A stretch of DNA of 64,000 nt from Romboutsia maritimum. GTDB taxonomy: Bacteria; Bacillota; Clostridia; Peptostreptococcales; Peptostreptococcaceae. Below the pieces are notes generated by a model, which was not told the origin of the DNA, ran no database searches, and worked only from the letters and a program-made list of their open reading frames with translations. Of this stretch, positions 25,265-34,248 are shown piece by piece. The position numbers and the translations under genes were made by a program. Every line of letters starts with the position of its first letter. Position 1 is the first letter of the stretch. The DNA is taken from the NCBI RefSeq assembly GCF_002251085.2, contig NZ_NOJZ02000001.1, forward strand, positions 248,001 to 312,000, in the 5' to 3' direction.

Positions 25265-25951
25265 TTGCAAAATTCTTTTAAATCTATCTACATATTCTAT
25301 ATTTTTCATACTTGAAGTTTTACTTAAACCTTTAGAAATAAAGTATTTATCTAACTTTTCAATTTCTAAATATGTTTCCATTTCTTCTTTAGTTCCACCT
25401 AGATAATTATTTATATCTATAGTGCTGTCATCATTAAATTTAATTTTATAATAAAATTGACCCTTATCCCTTATATATGGGATTCTAGAGCCATATACGC
25501 CTGTATTTATAGATTTTATATCTTCTATACTGTATTCTTTTCCTAGGGGATGAAAAATGGAATATGTTTTTATTTTGGAATAATCTATGACACTTACATT
25601 TGTTATAACTGCATATAGCAAAACAATGTTTACTAAAATAAAACTTTTTCTATGTTTTTTCCATATTTTTTGATTTTTTTTATAAAAATCAGAACTTTTC
25701 TTCTTTTCTTTATACATACTTGCTTTATACATGATAAATATAATCCAAATAAATTCTAATATAAATATCACTTTATTTTGTGGAGAGTTAATAGTCCACA
25801 TAAAATAGTCTTTTGGTACAAAAATAAATTCTTGTAACTTTAATATAATAATATACACACCAAAAAATAATATAATTGTACTAAAAAATATTATTATCCA
25901 TTTTGTTATAAATTTTAAAATTTCTTTAATTTTATACAATATTATTCCCAT
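25262..25951 (-). CDS. Membrane protein of unknown function
   Basis: 229-aa protein with three likely transmembrane segments (FITKWIIIFFSTIILFFGVYIII, VIFILEFIWIIFIMY, FILVNIVLLYAVITNVSVI) and a C-terminal soluble domain of ~110 residues with alternating beta-like pattern (YSIEDIKSINTGVYG...GQFYYKIKFNDDSTIDINNYLGG), reminiscent of bacterial PH-like folds. I do not recognise the family. The ATG at 25951 has TAGGAGGG 4-5 nt upstream; an ATG six codons earlier lacks an RBS. It stands alone between a small membrane gene and a flavodoxin gene, interrupting the conserved spoVM-thiN pair. Confidence 0.75.
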   Translation of the reverse strand: MGIILYKIKEILKFITKWIIIFFSTIILFFGVYIIILKLQEFIFVPKDYFMWTINSPQNKVIFILEFIWIIFIMYKASMYKEKKKSSDFYKKNQKIWKKHRKSFILVNIVLLYAVITNVSVIDYSKIKTYSIFHPLGKEYSIEDIKSINTGVYGSRIPYIRDKGQFYYKIKFNDDSTIDINNYLGGTKEEMETYLEIEKLDKYFISKGLSKTSSMKNIEYVDRFKRILQ

Positions 25952-26044
25952 TTTCCCTCCTAAATACATTTTTCAATATTATAACATAATTTAGGAATTC
26001 ACTTATTAATCATTGTTTTTATGATAATTTATAACAAATATAAA

Positions 26045-26605
26045 TTAATATTTTATTTTTATATCCTTACACACAAAATCAACAATAGGATTTACCAATT
26101 TTTTATTTGAAAAATCAACAGGCTTTTCAAATGCTTCTAACATTTCTTTTGAATCTTGATCTAATTCTTCTTCTTTCTTTGCCTTCAAAGTTATTTTCAT
26201 AACATTCATTAAAACTTTATCAGCTACTCCTAATTCTTTATAATTAAAAGCACCTCTTAAGTAAAACAAGTTAATTTTTTCTCTAATATCTTCTTTAAAA
26301 TTTGATTTTAATATAGTATTTTTACTTTCTTGAAATTTAGAAGAAAGTCCTACTGCAAAAACTATTATATTTTTATCTTCTATCATTTTATAATTTTTAT
26401 TAATTAAGTCTATTCCCTTTATTTTACCAGCACATAAAGGGCCTCCATATATAATAACATCATATTTAATTAAATCATTTTTTCTTACATCTGATATTTC
26501 ATATAAATCTGCATCTAATTTAATAGCTATCCAACCTGCATATTTTCTTGTACTACCATATTTACTTTTATATATAACAGCTATTGAGCTATTTTCATTT
26601 AACAT
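26045..26605 (-). CDS. Flavodoxin-domain protein
   Basis: 186-aa protein with an FMN-binding flavodoxin fold: VIYKSKYGSTRKYAGWIA (phosphate-binding loop SKYGSTRKYA), VIIYGGPLCAGKIKGID (ring-binding segment) and VFAVGLSS. The C-terminal ~60 residues are helical. The layout resembles the flavodoxin_5/HemG-like group of FMN quinone reductases, but no haem genes are nearby, so I call only the domain. Single gene with a GGGGGAA ribosome site, not clearly in an operon; upstream is the thiN terminator. Confidence 0.82.
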   Translation of the reverse strand: MLNENSSIAVIYKSKYGSTRKYAGWIAIKLDADLYEISDVRKNDLIKYDVIIYGGPLCAGKIKGIDLINKNYKMIEDKNIIVFAVGLSSKFQESKNTILKSNFKEDIREKINLFYLRGAFNYKELGVADKVLMNVMKITLKAKKEEELDQDSKEMLEAFEKPVDFSNKKLVNPIVDFVCKDIKIKY

Positions 26606-26689
26606 AACAGTTCCCCCTTACAATATTCTATTAATTAATACTATATGACTAATACTCATATTAATCCTTCTATAAACATTAATTTAATT

Positions 26690-26720
26690 AAAAAAGGGTG
26701 TATTTAATCACACCCTTTTT
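26690..26720 (-). terminator. Terminator of the thiN operon
   Basis: Eleven-bp perfect stem AAAAAGGGTGT / ACACCCTTTTT (26691-26701 with 26710-26720), 8-nt loop, 32 bp after thiN. Confidence 0.85.
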
Positions 26721-26751
26721 ATCAATTTAATACAATATCCAATAATATATA

Positions 26752-27399
26752 TTAATTTTTTTTATTCCTTATTATAAGTACTGTTCCTTTATCAACATTT
26801 ACCTTACATTGATTTTCCAACATAACATTTGATATTCCTATTGGAGATGAGTACTTCATATAAAAATTTGTAAGAGGATATTCTAAATTAGTAAGAGTAA
26901 TCCCTTTAGCATCTCCTTTTATAGGAATCACAGATACAGTATCTCCAACTTCTCCGTCTATAATCATTTCTTCATCTACTGCTATATATATATCTTCCTT
27001 TTCAGAAAGAATTCTTCCATATATTTGAACTTCTTTTAGATAATCCAGCAATTTAATATTAGCAAGCATGTGATCTATTCGTCCACCTAAAGAACCTATA
27101 AAATCTACTTGACTAGCATTAATCTGTTGTGATAAATAAATACATAACTCTGTGTCTGTTTCATTTTTTTTTGATGGAAATTTTTTAAATATAACATTTT
27201 TATCTTTATAATAAGATATTATATTTTTATTAATAGAATCTAAATCTCCTAGTATATAATTTGGACTTATATTCATTTTATATGCGTGATTTGCTCCTCC
27301 ATCAGCACATATTATATAATCATAGTGTTGTTTAGAAATTATATTTTTCATAATTTTATAATCTTGTATTTCTCCATTTAAAATAATACAAATTTTCAT
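26752..27399 (-). CDS. thiN: Thiamine pyrophosphokinase
   Basis: 215-aa ThiN, which transfers pyrophosphate from ATP to thiamine to give the ThDP cofactor needed by enzymes such as Dxs. Family motifs: CADGGANHAYKMNISPNYILGDLDSI, KKNETDTELCIYL and FIGSLGGRIDHMLANI, and the C-terminal beta domain SVIPIKGDAKGITLTNLEYPL. Nine bp after rpe; order rsgA-rpe-thiN is the Bacillus order. Confidence 0.95.
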   Translation of the reverse strand: MKICIILNGEIQDYKIMKNIISKQHYDYIICADGGANHAYKMNISPNYILGDLDSINKNIISYYKDKNVIFKKFPSKKNETDTELCIYLSQQINASQVDFIGSLGGRIDHMLANIKLLDYLKEVQIYGRILSEKEDIYIAVDEEMIIDGEVGDTVSVIPIKGDAKGITLTNLEYPLTNFYMKYSSPIGISNVMLENQCKVNVDKGTVLIIRNKKN

Positions 27400-27408
27400 A
27401 TTAACTCC

Positions 27409-28065
27409 TTATAAAGAAGCATTTTTTCTAAACAACTTAACTGTTTCACTTATATCATTACTATTAAATATAGCTGACCCTGCAACAATTACATTAGCCC
27501 CAGCTTTAACTACTTTATATACATTTTCAGGTTTTATACCACCATCAACTTGAATATCTACATTTAAATTCTTAGAATCTATAAGTTCTTTTAATTCTTC
27601 TATTTTAGGTATCATACTTTCTATAAAAGACTGCCCTCCAAAACCAGGATTAACAGTCATTATAAGAACCATATCTATATCTTGTAAAACATGTTTTATA
27701 GTATCTATAGGTGTAGCCGGATTTAAAGCAACACCAGCTTTAACATTGTGTGCTTTTATATTTTGTATAGTTCTATGTAAATGTCTACAAGCCTCTTGAT
27801 GAACTACTATTAAATCGCAACCTGCATCTGCAAATTCCTTTATATATCTGTCTGGATTTTCTATCATAAGATGAGCATCAAAAACCATATTTACATCTTT
27901 TCTTAAACTCTTTACAATTGCAGGCCCTAAAGTAATATTAGGTACAAAATGTCCATCCATCACATCAATGTGTAAGTATTCACATCCTGCATTTTCTACT
28001 TTTTTAACTTCCTCTAATAATTTTGCAAAATCTGCTGATAATATTGATGGTGCTAATTTAATCAT
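27409..28065 (-). CDS. rpe: Ribulose-phosphate 3-epimerase
   Basis: 218-aa TIM barrel interconverting ribulose-5-P and xylulose-5-P. Blocks present: LAPSILSADFAKL, HIDVMDGHFVPNITLGP, MTVNPGFGGQSFI and VDGGIKPENV, carrying the metal-binding His/Asp residues. Starts 1 bp after the rsgA stop, so probably coupled. Confidence 0.97.
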   Translation of the reverse strand: MIKLAPSILSADFAKLLEEVKKVENAGCEYLHIDVMDGHFVPNITLGPAIVKSLRKDVNMVFDAHLMIENPDRYIKEFADAGCDLIVVHQEACRHLHRTIQNIKAHNVKAGVALNPATPIDTIKHVLQDIDMVLIMTVNPGFGGQSFIESMIPKIEELKELIDSKNLNVDIQVDGGIKPENVYKVVKAGANVIVAGSAIFNSNDISETVKLFRKNASL

Positions 28066-28066
28066 T

Positions 28067-28948
28067 TTAGTATCTCCTTTTCCCTTGTCTTATTTCATTT
28101 AATAATTGTATATAACTTTCATATCTTTGCTTAGATATTTCCCCATTCTCAACTGCTTCTTTTACAGAACAACTAGGTTCATTTTCATGTATGCATTTAA
28201 AACCAAATCTACAGTTATCAAACTCTTCAAATTCTATAAAGTACTCTTTAAGTTCATTTTCAGATATACTATCAAGCGTAAGTGAACTAAATCCTGGAGT
28301 ATCTGCTACCATCGCTCCACATTCTAATTTTAAAAGTTCAGCATGTCGAGTAGTATGCTTTCCTCTTTTTATTTTATCACTTACTTCACCTGTTTGTAAC
28401 TCAAATTTACTATCTATTTCATTTAATAAACTTGATTTACCAACTCCAGATGGACCTGCAAATACAACTATATTTCCTTTTAATTCATCTTTTACTTTAT
28501 CTATATTTAATTTAGTTTTATTACTTACCGAAATAACCTTATATCCACTAAGCTCATATATACCTTTTATTTCATCTAAAGTATTCTCATCATCTAAATC
28601 TGCTTTAGTCAAAATTATAACTATTTCTAAGTTCTCCTTTTCTGCAAGAACTATAAATCTATCCAATAAAGAAAGGTGAGGTTTCGGATTCTTAATTGCA
28701 AAAACTATTAAAGCTTTATTTACATTAGCTATAGGCGGTCTTACTAATTCAGTATCTCTTTTTTCTATGTTTTCTACAACACCCTTTTTAGTTTCTTCAT
28801 CAACTACACTTATACTAACTCTATCTCCAACTAAAGGTGTTATCTTTTGTTTTCTAAATATACCTCTAGCTCTACATTCATAAAGTCCATTTTCTGTATC
28901 TACGTAGTAAAATCCCCCTATACCTTTTATGATCGTTCCTTCTAACAT
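28067..28948 (-). CDS. rsgA: Ribosome small subunit-dependent GTPase A
   Basis: 293-aa circularly permuted GTPase that checks maturation of the 30S decoding centre. N-terminal OB-fold (MLEGTIIKGIGGFYYVDTENG), then G4 LTKADL, G1 GPSGVGKSSLLN and G3 DTPGFSSL, in permuted order, and the C-terminal zinc site CRFGFKCIHENEPSC. RBS GGAGGAATTTA. Between prkC (with terminator) and rpe. Standard length. Confidence 0.96.
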   Translation of the reverse strand: MLEGTIIKGIGGFYYVDTENGLYECRARGIFRKQKITPLVGDRVSISVVDEETKKGVVENIEKRDTELVRPPIANVNKALIVFAIKNPKPHLSLLDRFIVLAEKENLEIVIILTKADLDDENTLDEIKGIYELSGYKVISVSNKTKLNIDKVKDELKGNIVVFAGPSGVGKSSLLNEIDSKFELQTGEVSDKIKRGKHTTRHAELLKLECGAMVADTPGFSSLTLDSISENELKEYFIEFEEFDNCRFGFKCIHENEPSCSVKEAVENGEISKQRYESYIQLLNEIRQGKRRY

Positions 28949-29107
28949 TAAATTCCTCCTTCAAGATTTCAAGTAATATAAATATTGTATCCTATTTTTA
29001 TATAATATCATATATATGATATTAATTAATGATACTTTTAATTTATTCTTTTTTTATATAAATATTTATAAAAAATAAATACATTAGTAAAAAGTTTTTT
29101 TATATAA

Positions 29108-29137
29108 AAATAGTCCAACTAAATTTTTAGTTGGACT
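29108..29137 (-). terminator. Terminator of the prkC transcript
   Basis: Twelve-bp inverted repeat AGTCCAACTAAA / TTTAGTTGGACT (29112-29123 with 29126-29137), U-run on the minus strand; 15 bp after the prkC stop. Confidence 0.82.
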
Positions 29138-29152
29138 TATCTTATATGATTT

Positions 29153-31009
29153 TTACTCTGTTACTTCTCCATTTGTTTCAACAGGAACTTCTCCACTATT
29201 TTCTCCAGCACTTCCTGAACCTGGTTGAGATCCTGAACCTGTATTTCCTTGATTATTATCCGTACTTTCTGGTTTTTCTGTATTATTTTCTACATTACCA
29301 GTTCCTGTATTTCCTGGTTTAGTAGTATTTGAACCATTTCCAGTATTTCCACTTTGACTTGGTTTACTTGGTTTAATAGAATGACCTGTATTTTCATTTG
29401 TTTTACTATCGGTATTTTTATTTTGTTCAGGGGTAATTGTTTGTGTATTATTTTCGGATGGAATAGACGTTTTTTCTGGTCCCTTACTTACCACTAAACT
29501 TATTTTTTCACCTTCTTCAATACTTCCTAATCCAGCTGTTGGACTTTGACTTAAAACTACACCTTCTTTATAAATCTCACTAAATTGATATTTTATATTT
29601 CCTAATTCTAATTTATTTTCTTTTAATATATTTTCTGCTTCTCCTAAATTAAGACCTACTACATTAGGTACTTCTGCTTCTTTAGCACCTTTACTTAATA
29701 TTATGTTTACAGTATCACCTTTTTTAACTTCACTTCCAGCTACTGGTTTTTGTGAAATTACATGGTCTTTTGGTACCCTTGCATTATATTCATCTCTTAC
29801 AATAATTTGTAATCCTAATTTTTCAAGTTCTTTATTTGCATCTTCTAAACTCATATTTGCAAGGTCTGGAGCTACCATAGCTTCAGTTTGAGTTCCTGAT
29901 TTCCAAGGTATAAACTTAATCGCTATAAATACCTGTGCTAATAAAATTATTGCTAATATTACCACAGCTATTTTAAGCCTCTTTTTAGTTTTAGGACTGT
30001 CTTCTTTTTTAGGCTTTTTCGTTTTTTTCTTCTTCGGAACTTCTTCCATTAATTCATCATCCTCATATTCGTAGTCATAGTCATCTTCATCATACTCATC
30101 TTCTTCATTTGATGTTGATTTATTCATGTCATCTTGATCAATTTTTTTTGTAGCATAATTATCATATTCTTTTATAAAATCTAAGTCTATATTTTTTTCT
30201 ATATACTCAATGTCTTCTATCAATTCTTCTGCACTTTGATATCTATCTGCACTAGATTTCTCAGTTAATTTCTTTATTATAGTCCTTACACTTTGAGGAA
30301 TATTTACTTTTTCTTCAGAAGTAAATTCTATATCATCATTTATATGTTGTAATGCAATCGATATTGGACTATCTCCTCTAAACGGTACCTTACCTATTAA
30401 CATTTCATATAAAACTATACCTAGAGAATAAAGATCTGCATTATTAGTTACAAATTTACCCTTAGCTTGTTCTGGAGAAAAATAATGCACTGATCCTATT
30501 ATGCTTCCTATATTAGTCATAGTTGAATTAGATACAGCTTTTGCTATACCAAAATCAGCAACCTTAACTACTCTACCCTCATTAGATATAAGTATATTGT
30601 GAGGTTTTATATCTCTGTGTATTATGCCCTTTTTATGAGCTGCACTAAGTGCCATAGCTATCTGCTTAGTTATATCAAGAGCTGTATATTCATCTAAAGT
30701 TCCTTCAGTTTGTATTATTTCTTTTAAATTTTGTCCTTCTACAAGCTCCATTACTATATAATGAACTTTTCCATCTTCTCCTACATCATAAACATTCACT
30801 ATATTAGGATGAGAGAGACTAGCCACGGCCTCAGCCTCTCTTTTAAATTTAGTTAAGAATTCTTCGTCGTCTACAAATTCTGGTCTAAGTACTTTGACTG
30901 CAACAGTTCTATTTAATAACTTGTCTTTTGCTTCATACACAAAAGCCATTCCACCATCACCAATTTTTTTGATGATTTCATATCTATTTCCTAAAATTGT
31001 ATCTCCCAC
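29153..31009 (-). CDS. prkC: Ser/Thr protein kinase with PASTA domains (PrkC/Stk1 family)
   Basis: 618-aa receptor kinase that senses peptidoglycan fragments. Kinase domain ~1-270: glycine loop IGDGGMAFVYEAKD, Lys39 in VAVKVL, catalytic HRDIKPHNILI, DFGIA. An acidic Asp/Glu/Tyr juxtamembrane stretch and a KKKKTKKPKKE patch precede one transmembrane helix near 350-370. Two extracellular PASTA repeats follow (VAPDLANMSLEDANKELEKLG; VPNVVGLNLGEAENILKENKL). The last ~110 residues are a low-complexity Ser/Thr/Asn/Gly/Pro tail, longer than usual, probably cell-wall spanning. Start is GTG with GGTGATATA upstream. Twelve bp after prpC. Confidence 0.95.
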   Translation of the reverse strand: MGDTILGNRYEIIKKIGDGGMAFVYEAKDKLLNRTVAVKVLRPEFVDDEEFLTKFKREAEAVASLSHPNIVNVYDVGEDGKVHYIVMELVEGQNLKEIIQTEGTLDEYTALDITKQIAMALSAAHKKGIIHRDIKPHNILISNEGRVVKVADFGIAKAVSNSTMTNIGSIIGSVHYFSPEQAKGKFVTNNADLYSLGIVLYEMLIGKVPFRGDSPISIALQHINDDIEFTSEEKVNIPQSVRTIIKKLTEKSSADRYQSAEELIEDIEYIEKNIDLDFIKEYDNYATKKIDQDDMNKSTSNEEDEYDEDDYDYEYEDDELMEEVPKKKKTKKPKKEDSPKTKKRLKIAVVILAIILLAQVFIAIKFIPWKSGTQTEAMVAPDLANMSLEDANKELEKLGLQIIVRDEYNARVPKDHVISQKPVAGSEVKKGDTVNIILSKGAKEAEVPNVVGLNLGEAENILKENKLELGNIKYQFSEIYKEGVVLSQSPTAGLGSIEEGEKISLVVSKGPEKTSIPSENNTQTITPEQNKNTDSKTNENTGHSIKPSKPSQSGNTGNGSNTTKPGNTGTGNVENNTEKPESTDNNQGNTGSGSQPGSGSAGENSGEVPVETNGEVTE

Positions 31010-31021
31010 TATATCACCGTC

Positions 31022-31774
31022 CTAATTATGCTTTATTAATATAACCGAAATATTATCTTTTCCTGAAACATCATTGGCTATATCAATTAATTTTTCACTT
31101 AAATTTTCTAAGTCTTCATCCTTTGAAATCACATTTTTAATTTCTTTATCATCTACAAAACCTGTTAGTCCATCTGTTGCAAGTAAAATCTTGTCGTTTT
31201 GTTCTAGCTTGTACTTAAATATATCAACTATTACTATCTCATCAGTTCCCATAGCTCTAGTTATATGATTTCTACGAGGATCAGTCTTAGCTTCTTCTTC
31301 TGTAATTATTTTCGCTCTAATAAGTTCTTCAACAACCGAATGGTCTATTGTTATTTTTGAAAATCCACATTTATTCAATAAATAACATCTACTATCTCCA
31401 ACATTTGCTACATATAAATTATCTTTATATATTATAGCACAAGTAAGTGTAGTTCCCATTCCTTCATAATCTAAGTCTGACATAGATTTTTTATATATAA
31501 TTGAGTTAACGCTATTATAAGCCTGTTTAAGTATATCATCTATATAATCTATTTTTATGCTTTGAGTTTGTAATAAATTCTCTTTTAAAAAACATAGAAT
31601 ATTTTCTACAGCTAATTTACTGGCAACTTCACCTTTTTTGTGACCACCCATTCCATCTGCCATAGCAAATATACCTATCATCTTGCCATTATCTGTGTAT
31701 AAAATTTCCCCCCTACAATAATCTTCATTATTCTTTCTTACTCTTCCTATATGGGAGGCACAACTATAAATCAT
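31022..31774 (-). CDS. prpC: PP2C-type Ser/Thr phosphatase (PrpC/Stp1)
   Basis: 250-aa metal-dependent phosphatase that reverses PrkC phosphorylation. Motifs: HIGRVRKNNEDYC, MADGMGGHKKGEVASKLAVE, EGMGTTLTCAII, LATDGLTGFVDD and SGKDNISVILIK with the metal aspartates. Paired with prkC downstream and rlmN upstream, as in most Firmicutes. Confidence 0.96.
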   Translation of the reverse strand: MIYSCASHIGRVRKNNEDYCRGEILYTDNGKMIGIFAMADGMGGHKKGEVASKLAVENILCFLKENLLQTQSIKIDYIDDILKQAYNSVNSIIYKKSMSDLDYEGMGTTLTCAIIYKDNLYVANVGDSRCYLLNKCGFSKITIDHSVVEELIRAKIITEEEAKTDPRRNHITRAMGTDEIVIVDIFKYKLEQNDKILLATDGLTGFVDDKEIKNVISKDEDLENLSEKLIDIANDVSGKDNISVILIKHN

Positions 31775-31792
31775 ACGACTTCCCCCTTAAAG

Positions 31793-32824
31793 CTACTTGT
31801 ATTTTCTTCTTAATTGACCACAAGCCCCACTAATATCAGAACCCATAGATATTCTAACTGTAGCTGGTATTTTATTTTTTTCTAGATTATCTCTAAATTT
31901 ATAAATAAATGATTTATCTGGCTTTTCAAATTCTCTTTCTTCTACTTTATTTATAGGTATTAAGTTAACATGACATAACATTCCTTTTAAAAGCTTAGAT
32001 AATGCATTTGCTTCCTTCTCAGAATCATTCACATCTTTTATTAATGAATATTCAAAAGTAACCCTTCTATTTGTCTTTTTAATATAATACCTACATGCAT
32101 CTAAAATTTCTTCTATTGTATATGCATTAGCAACAGGCATTATTTCTTTTCTTGCTTCGTCATAAGGAGAGTGTAATGATAGCGCTAAATTTATAGGTAA
32201 TTCTAAATCAGCAAACTCATATATTTTTGGTACTATACCGCAAGTTGACAAAGTTATATGTCTATATCCTATATTAAGTCCATTTTTATCATTTACAATT
32301 TCGAAAAACTTTTTAGTATTTTCAAAATTATCAAGTGGTTCTCCACTTCCCATTAAAACTATATTAGAAACTCTCTTACCTGTATCTTCTTGTATCTTCA
32401 TAATTTGATCTAATATTTCCCATGGTTCTAAATTTCTTAATAATCCATCTATTGTAGATGCACAAAATTTACATCCCATTCTACATCCAACTTGATTGGA
32501 TACACATACAGTTACTCTACTATCATAATCCATCATAACAGTTTCTATTATATTTTTGTCATTAAGTAAAAATAAATACTTTTTAGTACCATCAACCTTC
32601 GATTCTAATTTAAGCTCTACTTCAATATTTCCAATGTAAGAAACTTCTTCTAATTTATTTCTTAAATTTTTCGGTATATTATTCATATCATCAAAGCTTT
32701 TGGCCCCTTTATATATCCATGAAAAAATCTGACTTCCCCTAAAAGGTTTCTCTCCTATTGTTTTCATAAACTCTTTTAGTTCTTCTTCTGTAAAGTTTTT
32801 TAATGCTACTTTATTATGATTCAT
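31793..32824 (-). CDS. rlmN: 23S rRNA A2503/tRNA A37 C2-methyltransferase RlmN
   Basis: 343-aa radical SAM enzyme. The 4Fe-4S motif CxxxCxxC is in CRMGCKFCAS near residues 113-120; N-terminal helical domain ends in PFRGSQIFSWIYKGAKSFDDM; SAM site GSGEPLDN; the C-terminal catalytic cysteine is in DISGACGQL. It methylates A2503 of 23S rRNA and A37 of some tRNAs. 18 bp from prpC, 7 bp from rsmB. Confidence 0.96.
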   Translation of the reverse strand: MNHNKVALKNFTEEELKEFMKTIGEKPFRGSQIFSWIYKGAKSFDDMNNIPKNLRNKLEEVSYIGNIEVELKLESKVDGTKKYLFLLNDKNIIETVMMDYDSRVTVCVSNQVGCRMGCKFCASTIDGLLRNLEPWEILDQIMKIQEDTGKRVSNIVLMGSGEPLDNFENTKKFFEIVNDKNGLNIGYRHITLSTCGIVPKIYEFADLELPINLALSLHSPYDEARKEIMPVANAYTIEEILDACRYYIKKTNRRVTFEYSLIKDVNDSEKEANALSKLLKGMLCHVNLIPINKVEEREFEKPDKSFIYKFRDNLEKNKIPATVRISMGSDISGACGQLRRKYK

Positions 32825-32831
32825 ATTATCA

Positions 32832-34157
32832 CTACCTTACTCTTTTTAATTTTGATATAAAGAAACCATCCATACCATGAATATTAGGATATATTTTTAG
32901 ATATCCCTTATCTTGATTATCTAAATCAACATTTACTTCTTTTATAGGTACTAATTCAAAATTTTCATTTTCTTGTAAAAATTCATTAATTACATTAATA
33001 TTTTCATTTTCTTGTATAGTACATGTACTATATATTAATATACCGCCCACTTTAACACATTTAGCTGCATTATCTAATATAGTTCTCTGTATATTTGGTA
33101 AATCCTTAAGTTCCGCTTTTTCTTTAAACTTAATTTCAGGCTTTCTTCTTATTATTCCTAATCCAGAACACGGTACGTCCGCTAACACATAATCAAACTT
33201 ATCTACACTATTTTCATCTTCTAATGATGCATCTTGTTTTTCAATTTGAACATTAGTAAGACCTAGCCTATCTACTGTAGATTTTATAAGCTTTAATTTA
33301 TGGTCAAAAATGTCTCTAGAAACTACTGTTCCTGTATTATTCATAAGTGTAGCAATATGAGTAGTTTTTCCACCAGGCGCACTGCATACGTCTAAAACTA
33401 ACGATTTTTCTGTAGGATTCATTACTTTCCCTACTATCATAGAACTTATATCTTGTATTGTAAATAGTCCTTGCTTAAATAAATCATTATTTTCTATATT
33501 TTTTAGATTTTCTACTCTTATAGCTTCTTCTATGTTTGGTACCTTATATGCTTTTATATCATTTTCATTTAATTTATTTATAAGTTCATCTCTACTTATT
33601 TTTAATGTATTAGTTCTTATATATATACTTGGTCTTTCATTATTAGCTTCAAGTAAATCTTCTGTAAATTCTTCTCCAAAGTTAACAATCCAATTCTTTA
33701 TTAACCAAGGTTTATATGAATACTTTGTAGATAAGTACATTACTTTATCATCTATATCTACATTTAGAATGTCTTCTCTTTTTCTAATTACATTTCTAAG
33801 TATTGCATTTATAAATCCAGATGATCTATTATCATATTTCTTAGCTAGACTAACAGTTTCATTAACTGCAGCATAATCAGATATACTATCTAAAAAAGCA
33901 ATTTGATAAATCCCCATTCTTAGCAATATTTTAACACAAATTGATAATTTTTGTGATTTTATTTTAGAAAGTTTATCTATAATATAATCTAAGTAATACT
34001 TGTTTTCAACCACTCCATAAATTAGTTCTGTAGCTAATCCCCTATCTTGATTATTCATGTCTAAATTTTTAAAATGCTTATTTATAGCCATATTAGAATA
34101 ATTGCTATTTTCCTCTATATCGCATAATACTTTAAATGCAATTTCTCTTGCTTTCAT
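32832..34157 (-). CDS. rsmB: 16S rRNA (cytosine(967)-C5)-methyltransferase
   Basis: 441-aa RsmB/Sun. N-terminal NusB-like RNA-binding domain (AREIAFKVLCDIEE...GLATELIYGVVENK), C-terminal methyltransferase with SAM motif LDVCSAPGGKTTHIA and the two cysteines of the m5C mechanism in VPCSGLGIIRRKPE and STCTIQENEN. RBS AAGGAGAA. Its transcript includes rlmN, prpC and prkC downstream; a terminator lies upstream between it and the metallopeptidase gene. Confidence 0.96.
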   Translation of the reverse strand: MKAREIAFKVLCDIEENSNYSNMAINKHFKNLDMNNQDRGLATELIYGVVENKYYLDYIIDKLSKIKSQKLSICVKILLRMGIYQIAFLDSISDYAAVNETVSLAKKYDNRSSGFINAILRNVIRKREDILNVDIDDKVMYLSTKYSYKPWLIKNWIVNFGEEFTEDLLEANNERPSIYIRTNTLKISRDELINKLNENDIKAYKVPNIEEAIRVENLKNIENNDLFKQGLFTIQDISSMIVGKVMNPTEKSLVLDVCSAPGGKTTHIATLMNNTGTVVSRDIFDHKLKLIKSTVDRLGLTNVQIEKQDASLEDENSVDKFDYVLADVPCSGLGIIRRKPEIKFKEKAELKDLPNIQRTILDNAAKCVKVGGILIYSTCTIQENENINVINEFLQENENFELVPIKEVNVDLDNQDKGYLKIYPNIHGMDGFFISKLKRVR

Positions 34158-34213
34158 ATATGTTCTCCTTAATTGTAATAAATTTTCACTTAATATTTAT
34201 ACTTTTTTAAACA

Positions 34214-34238
34214 GAAAAAGTCCTAGAAACACTAGGAC
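34214..34238 (-). terminator. Terminator after the zinc metallopeptidase gene
   Basis: Seven-bp GC-containing stem GTCCTAG / CTAGGAC (34220-34226 with 34232-34238), 5-nt loop, U5 on the minus strand; only 11 bp after the gene, splitting the large priA-prkC block. Confidence 0.78.
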
Positions 34239-34248
34239 AATCTCTCCT

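Noticed and set aside
28191-28679. Plus-strand open frame of 162 codons
   Set aside because: Fully antisense to rsgA, whose GTPase motifs are intact; no ribosome site and composition of a reverse shadow.
29005-29024. 20-bp palindrome AATATCATATATATGATATT upstream of rsgA
   Set aside because: Composed almost only of A and T in very AT-rich DNA, so symmetry by chance is likely; no regulator context.
29153-29460. Tandem repeat array or CRISPR-like pattern at the end of prkC
   Set aside because: It is low-complexity coding sequence in frame with the kinase; units are irregular with no spacers.
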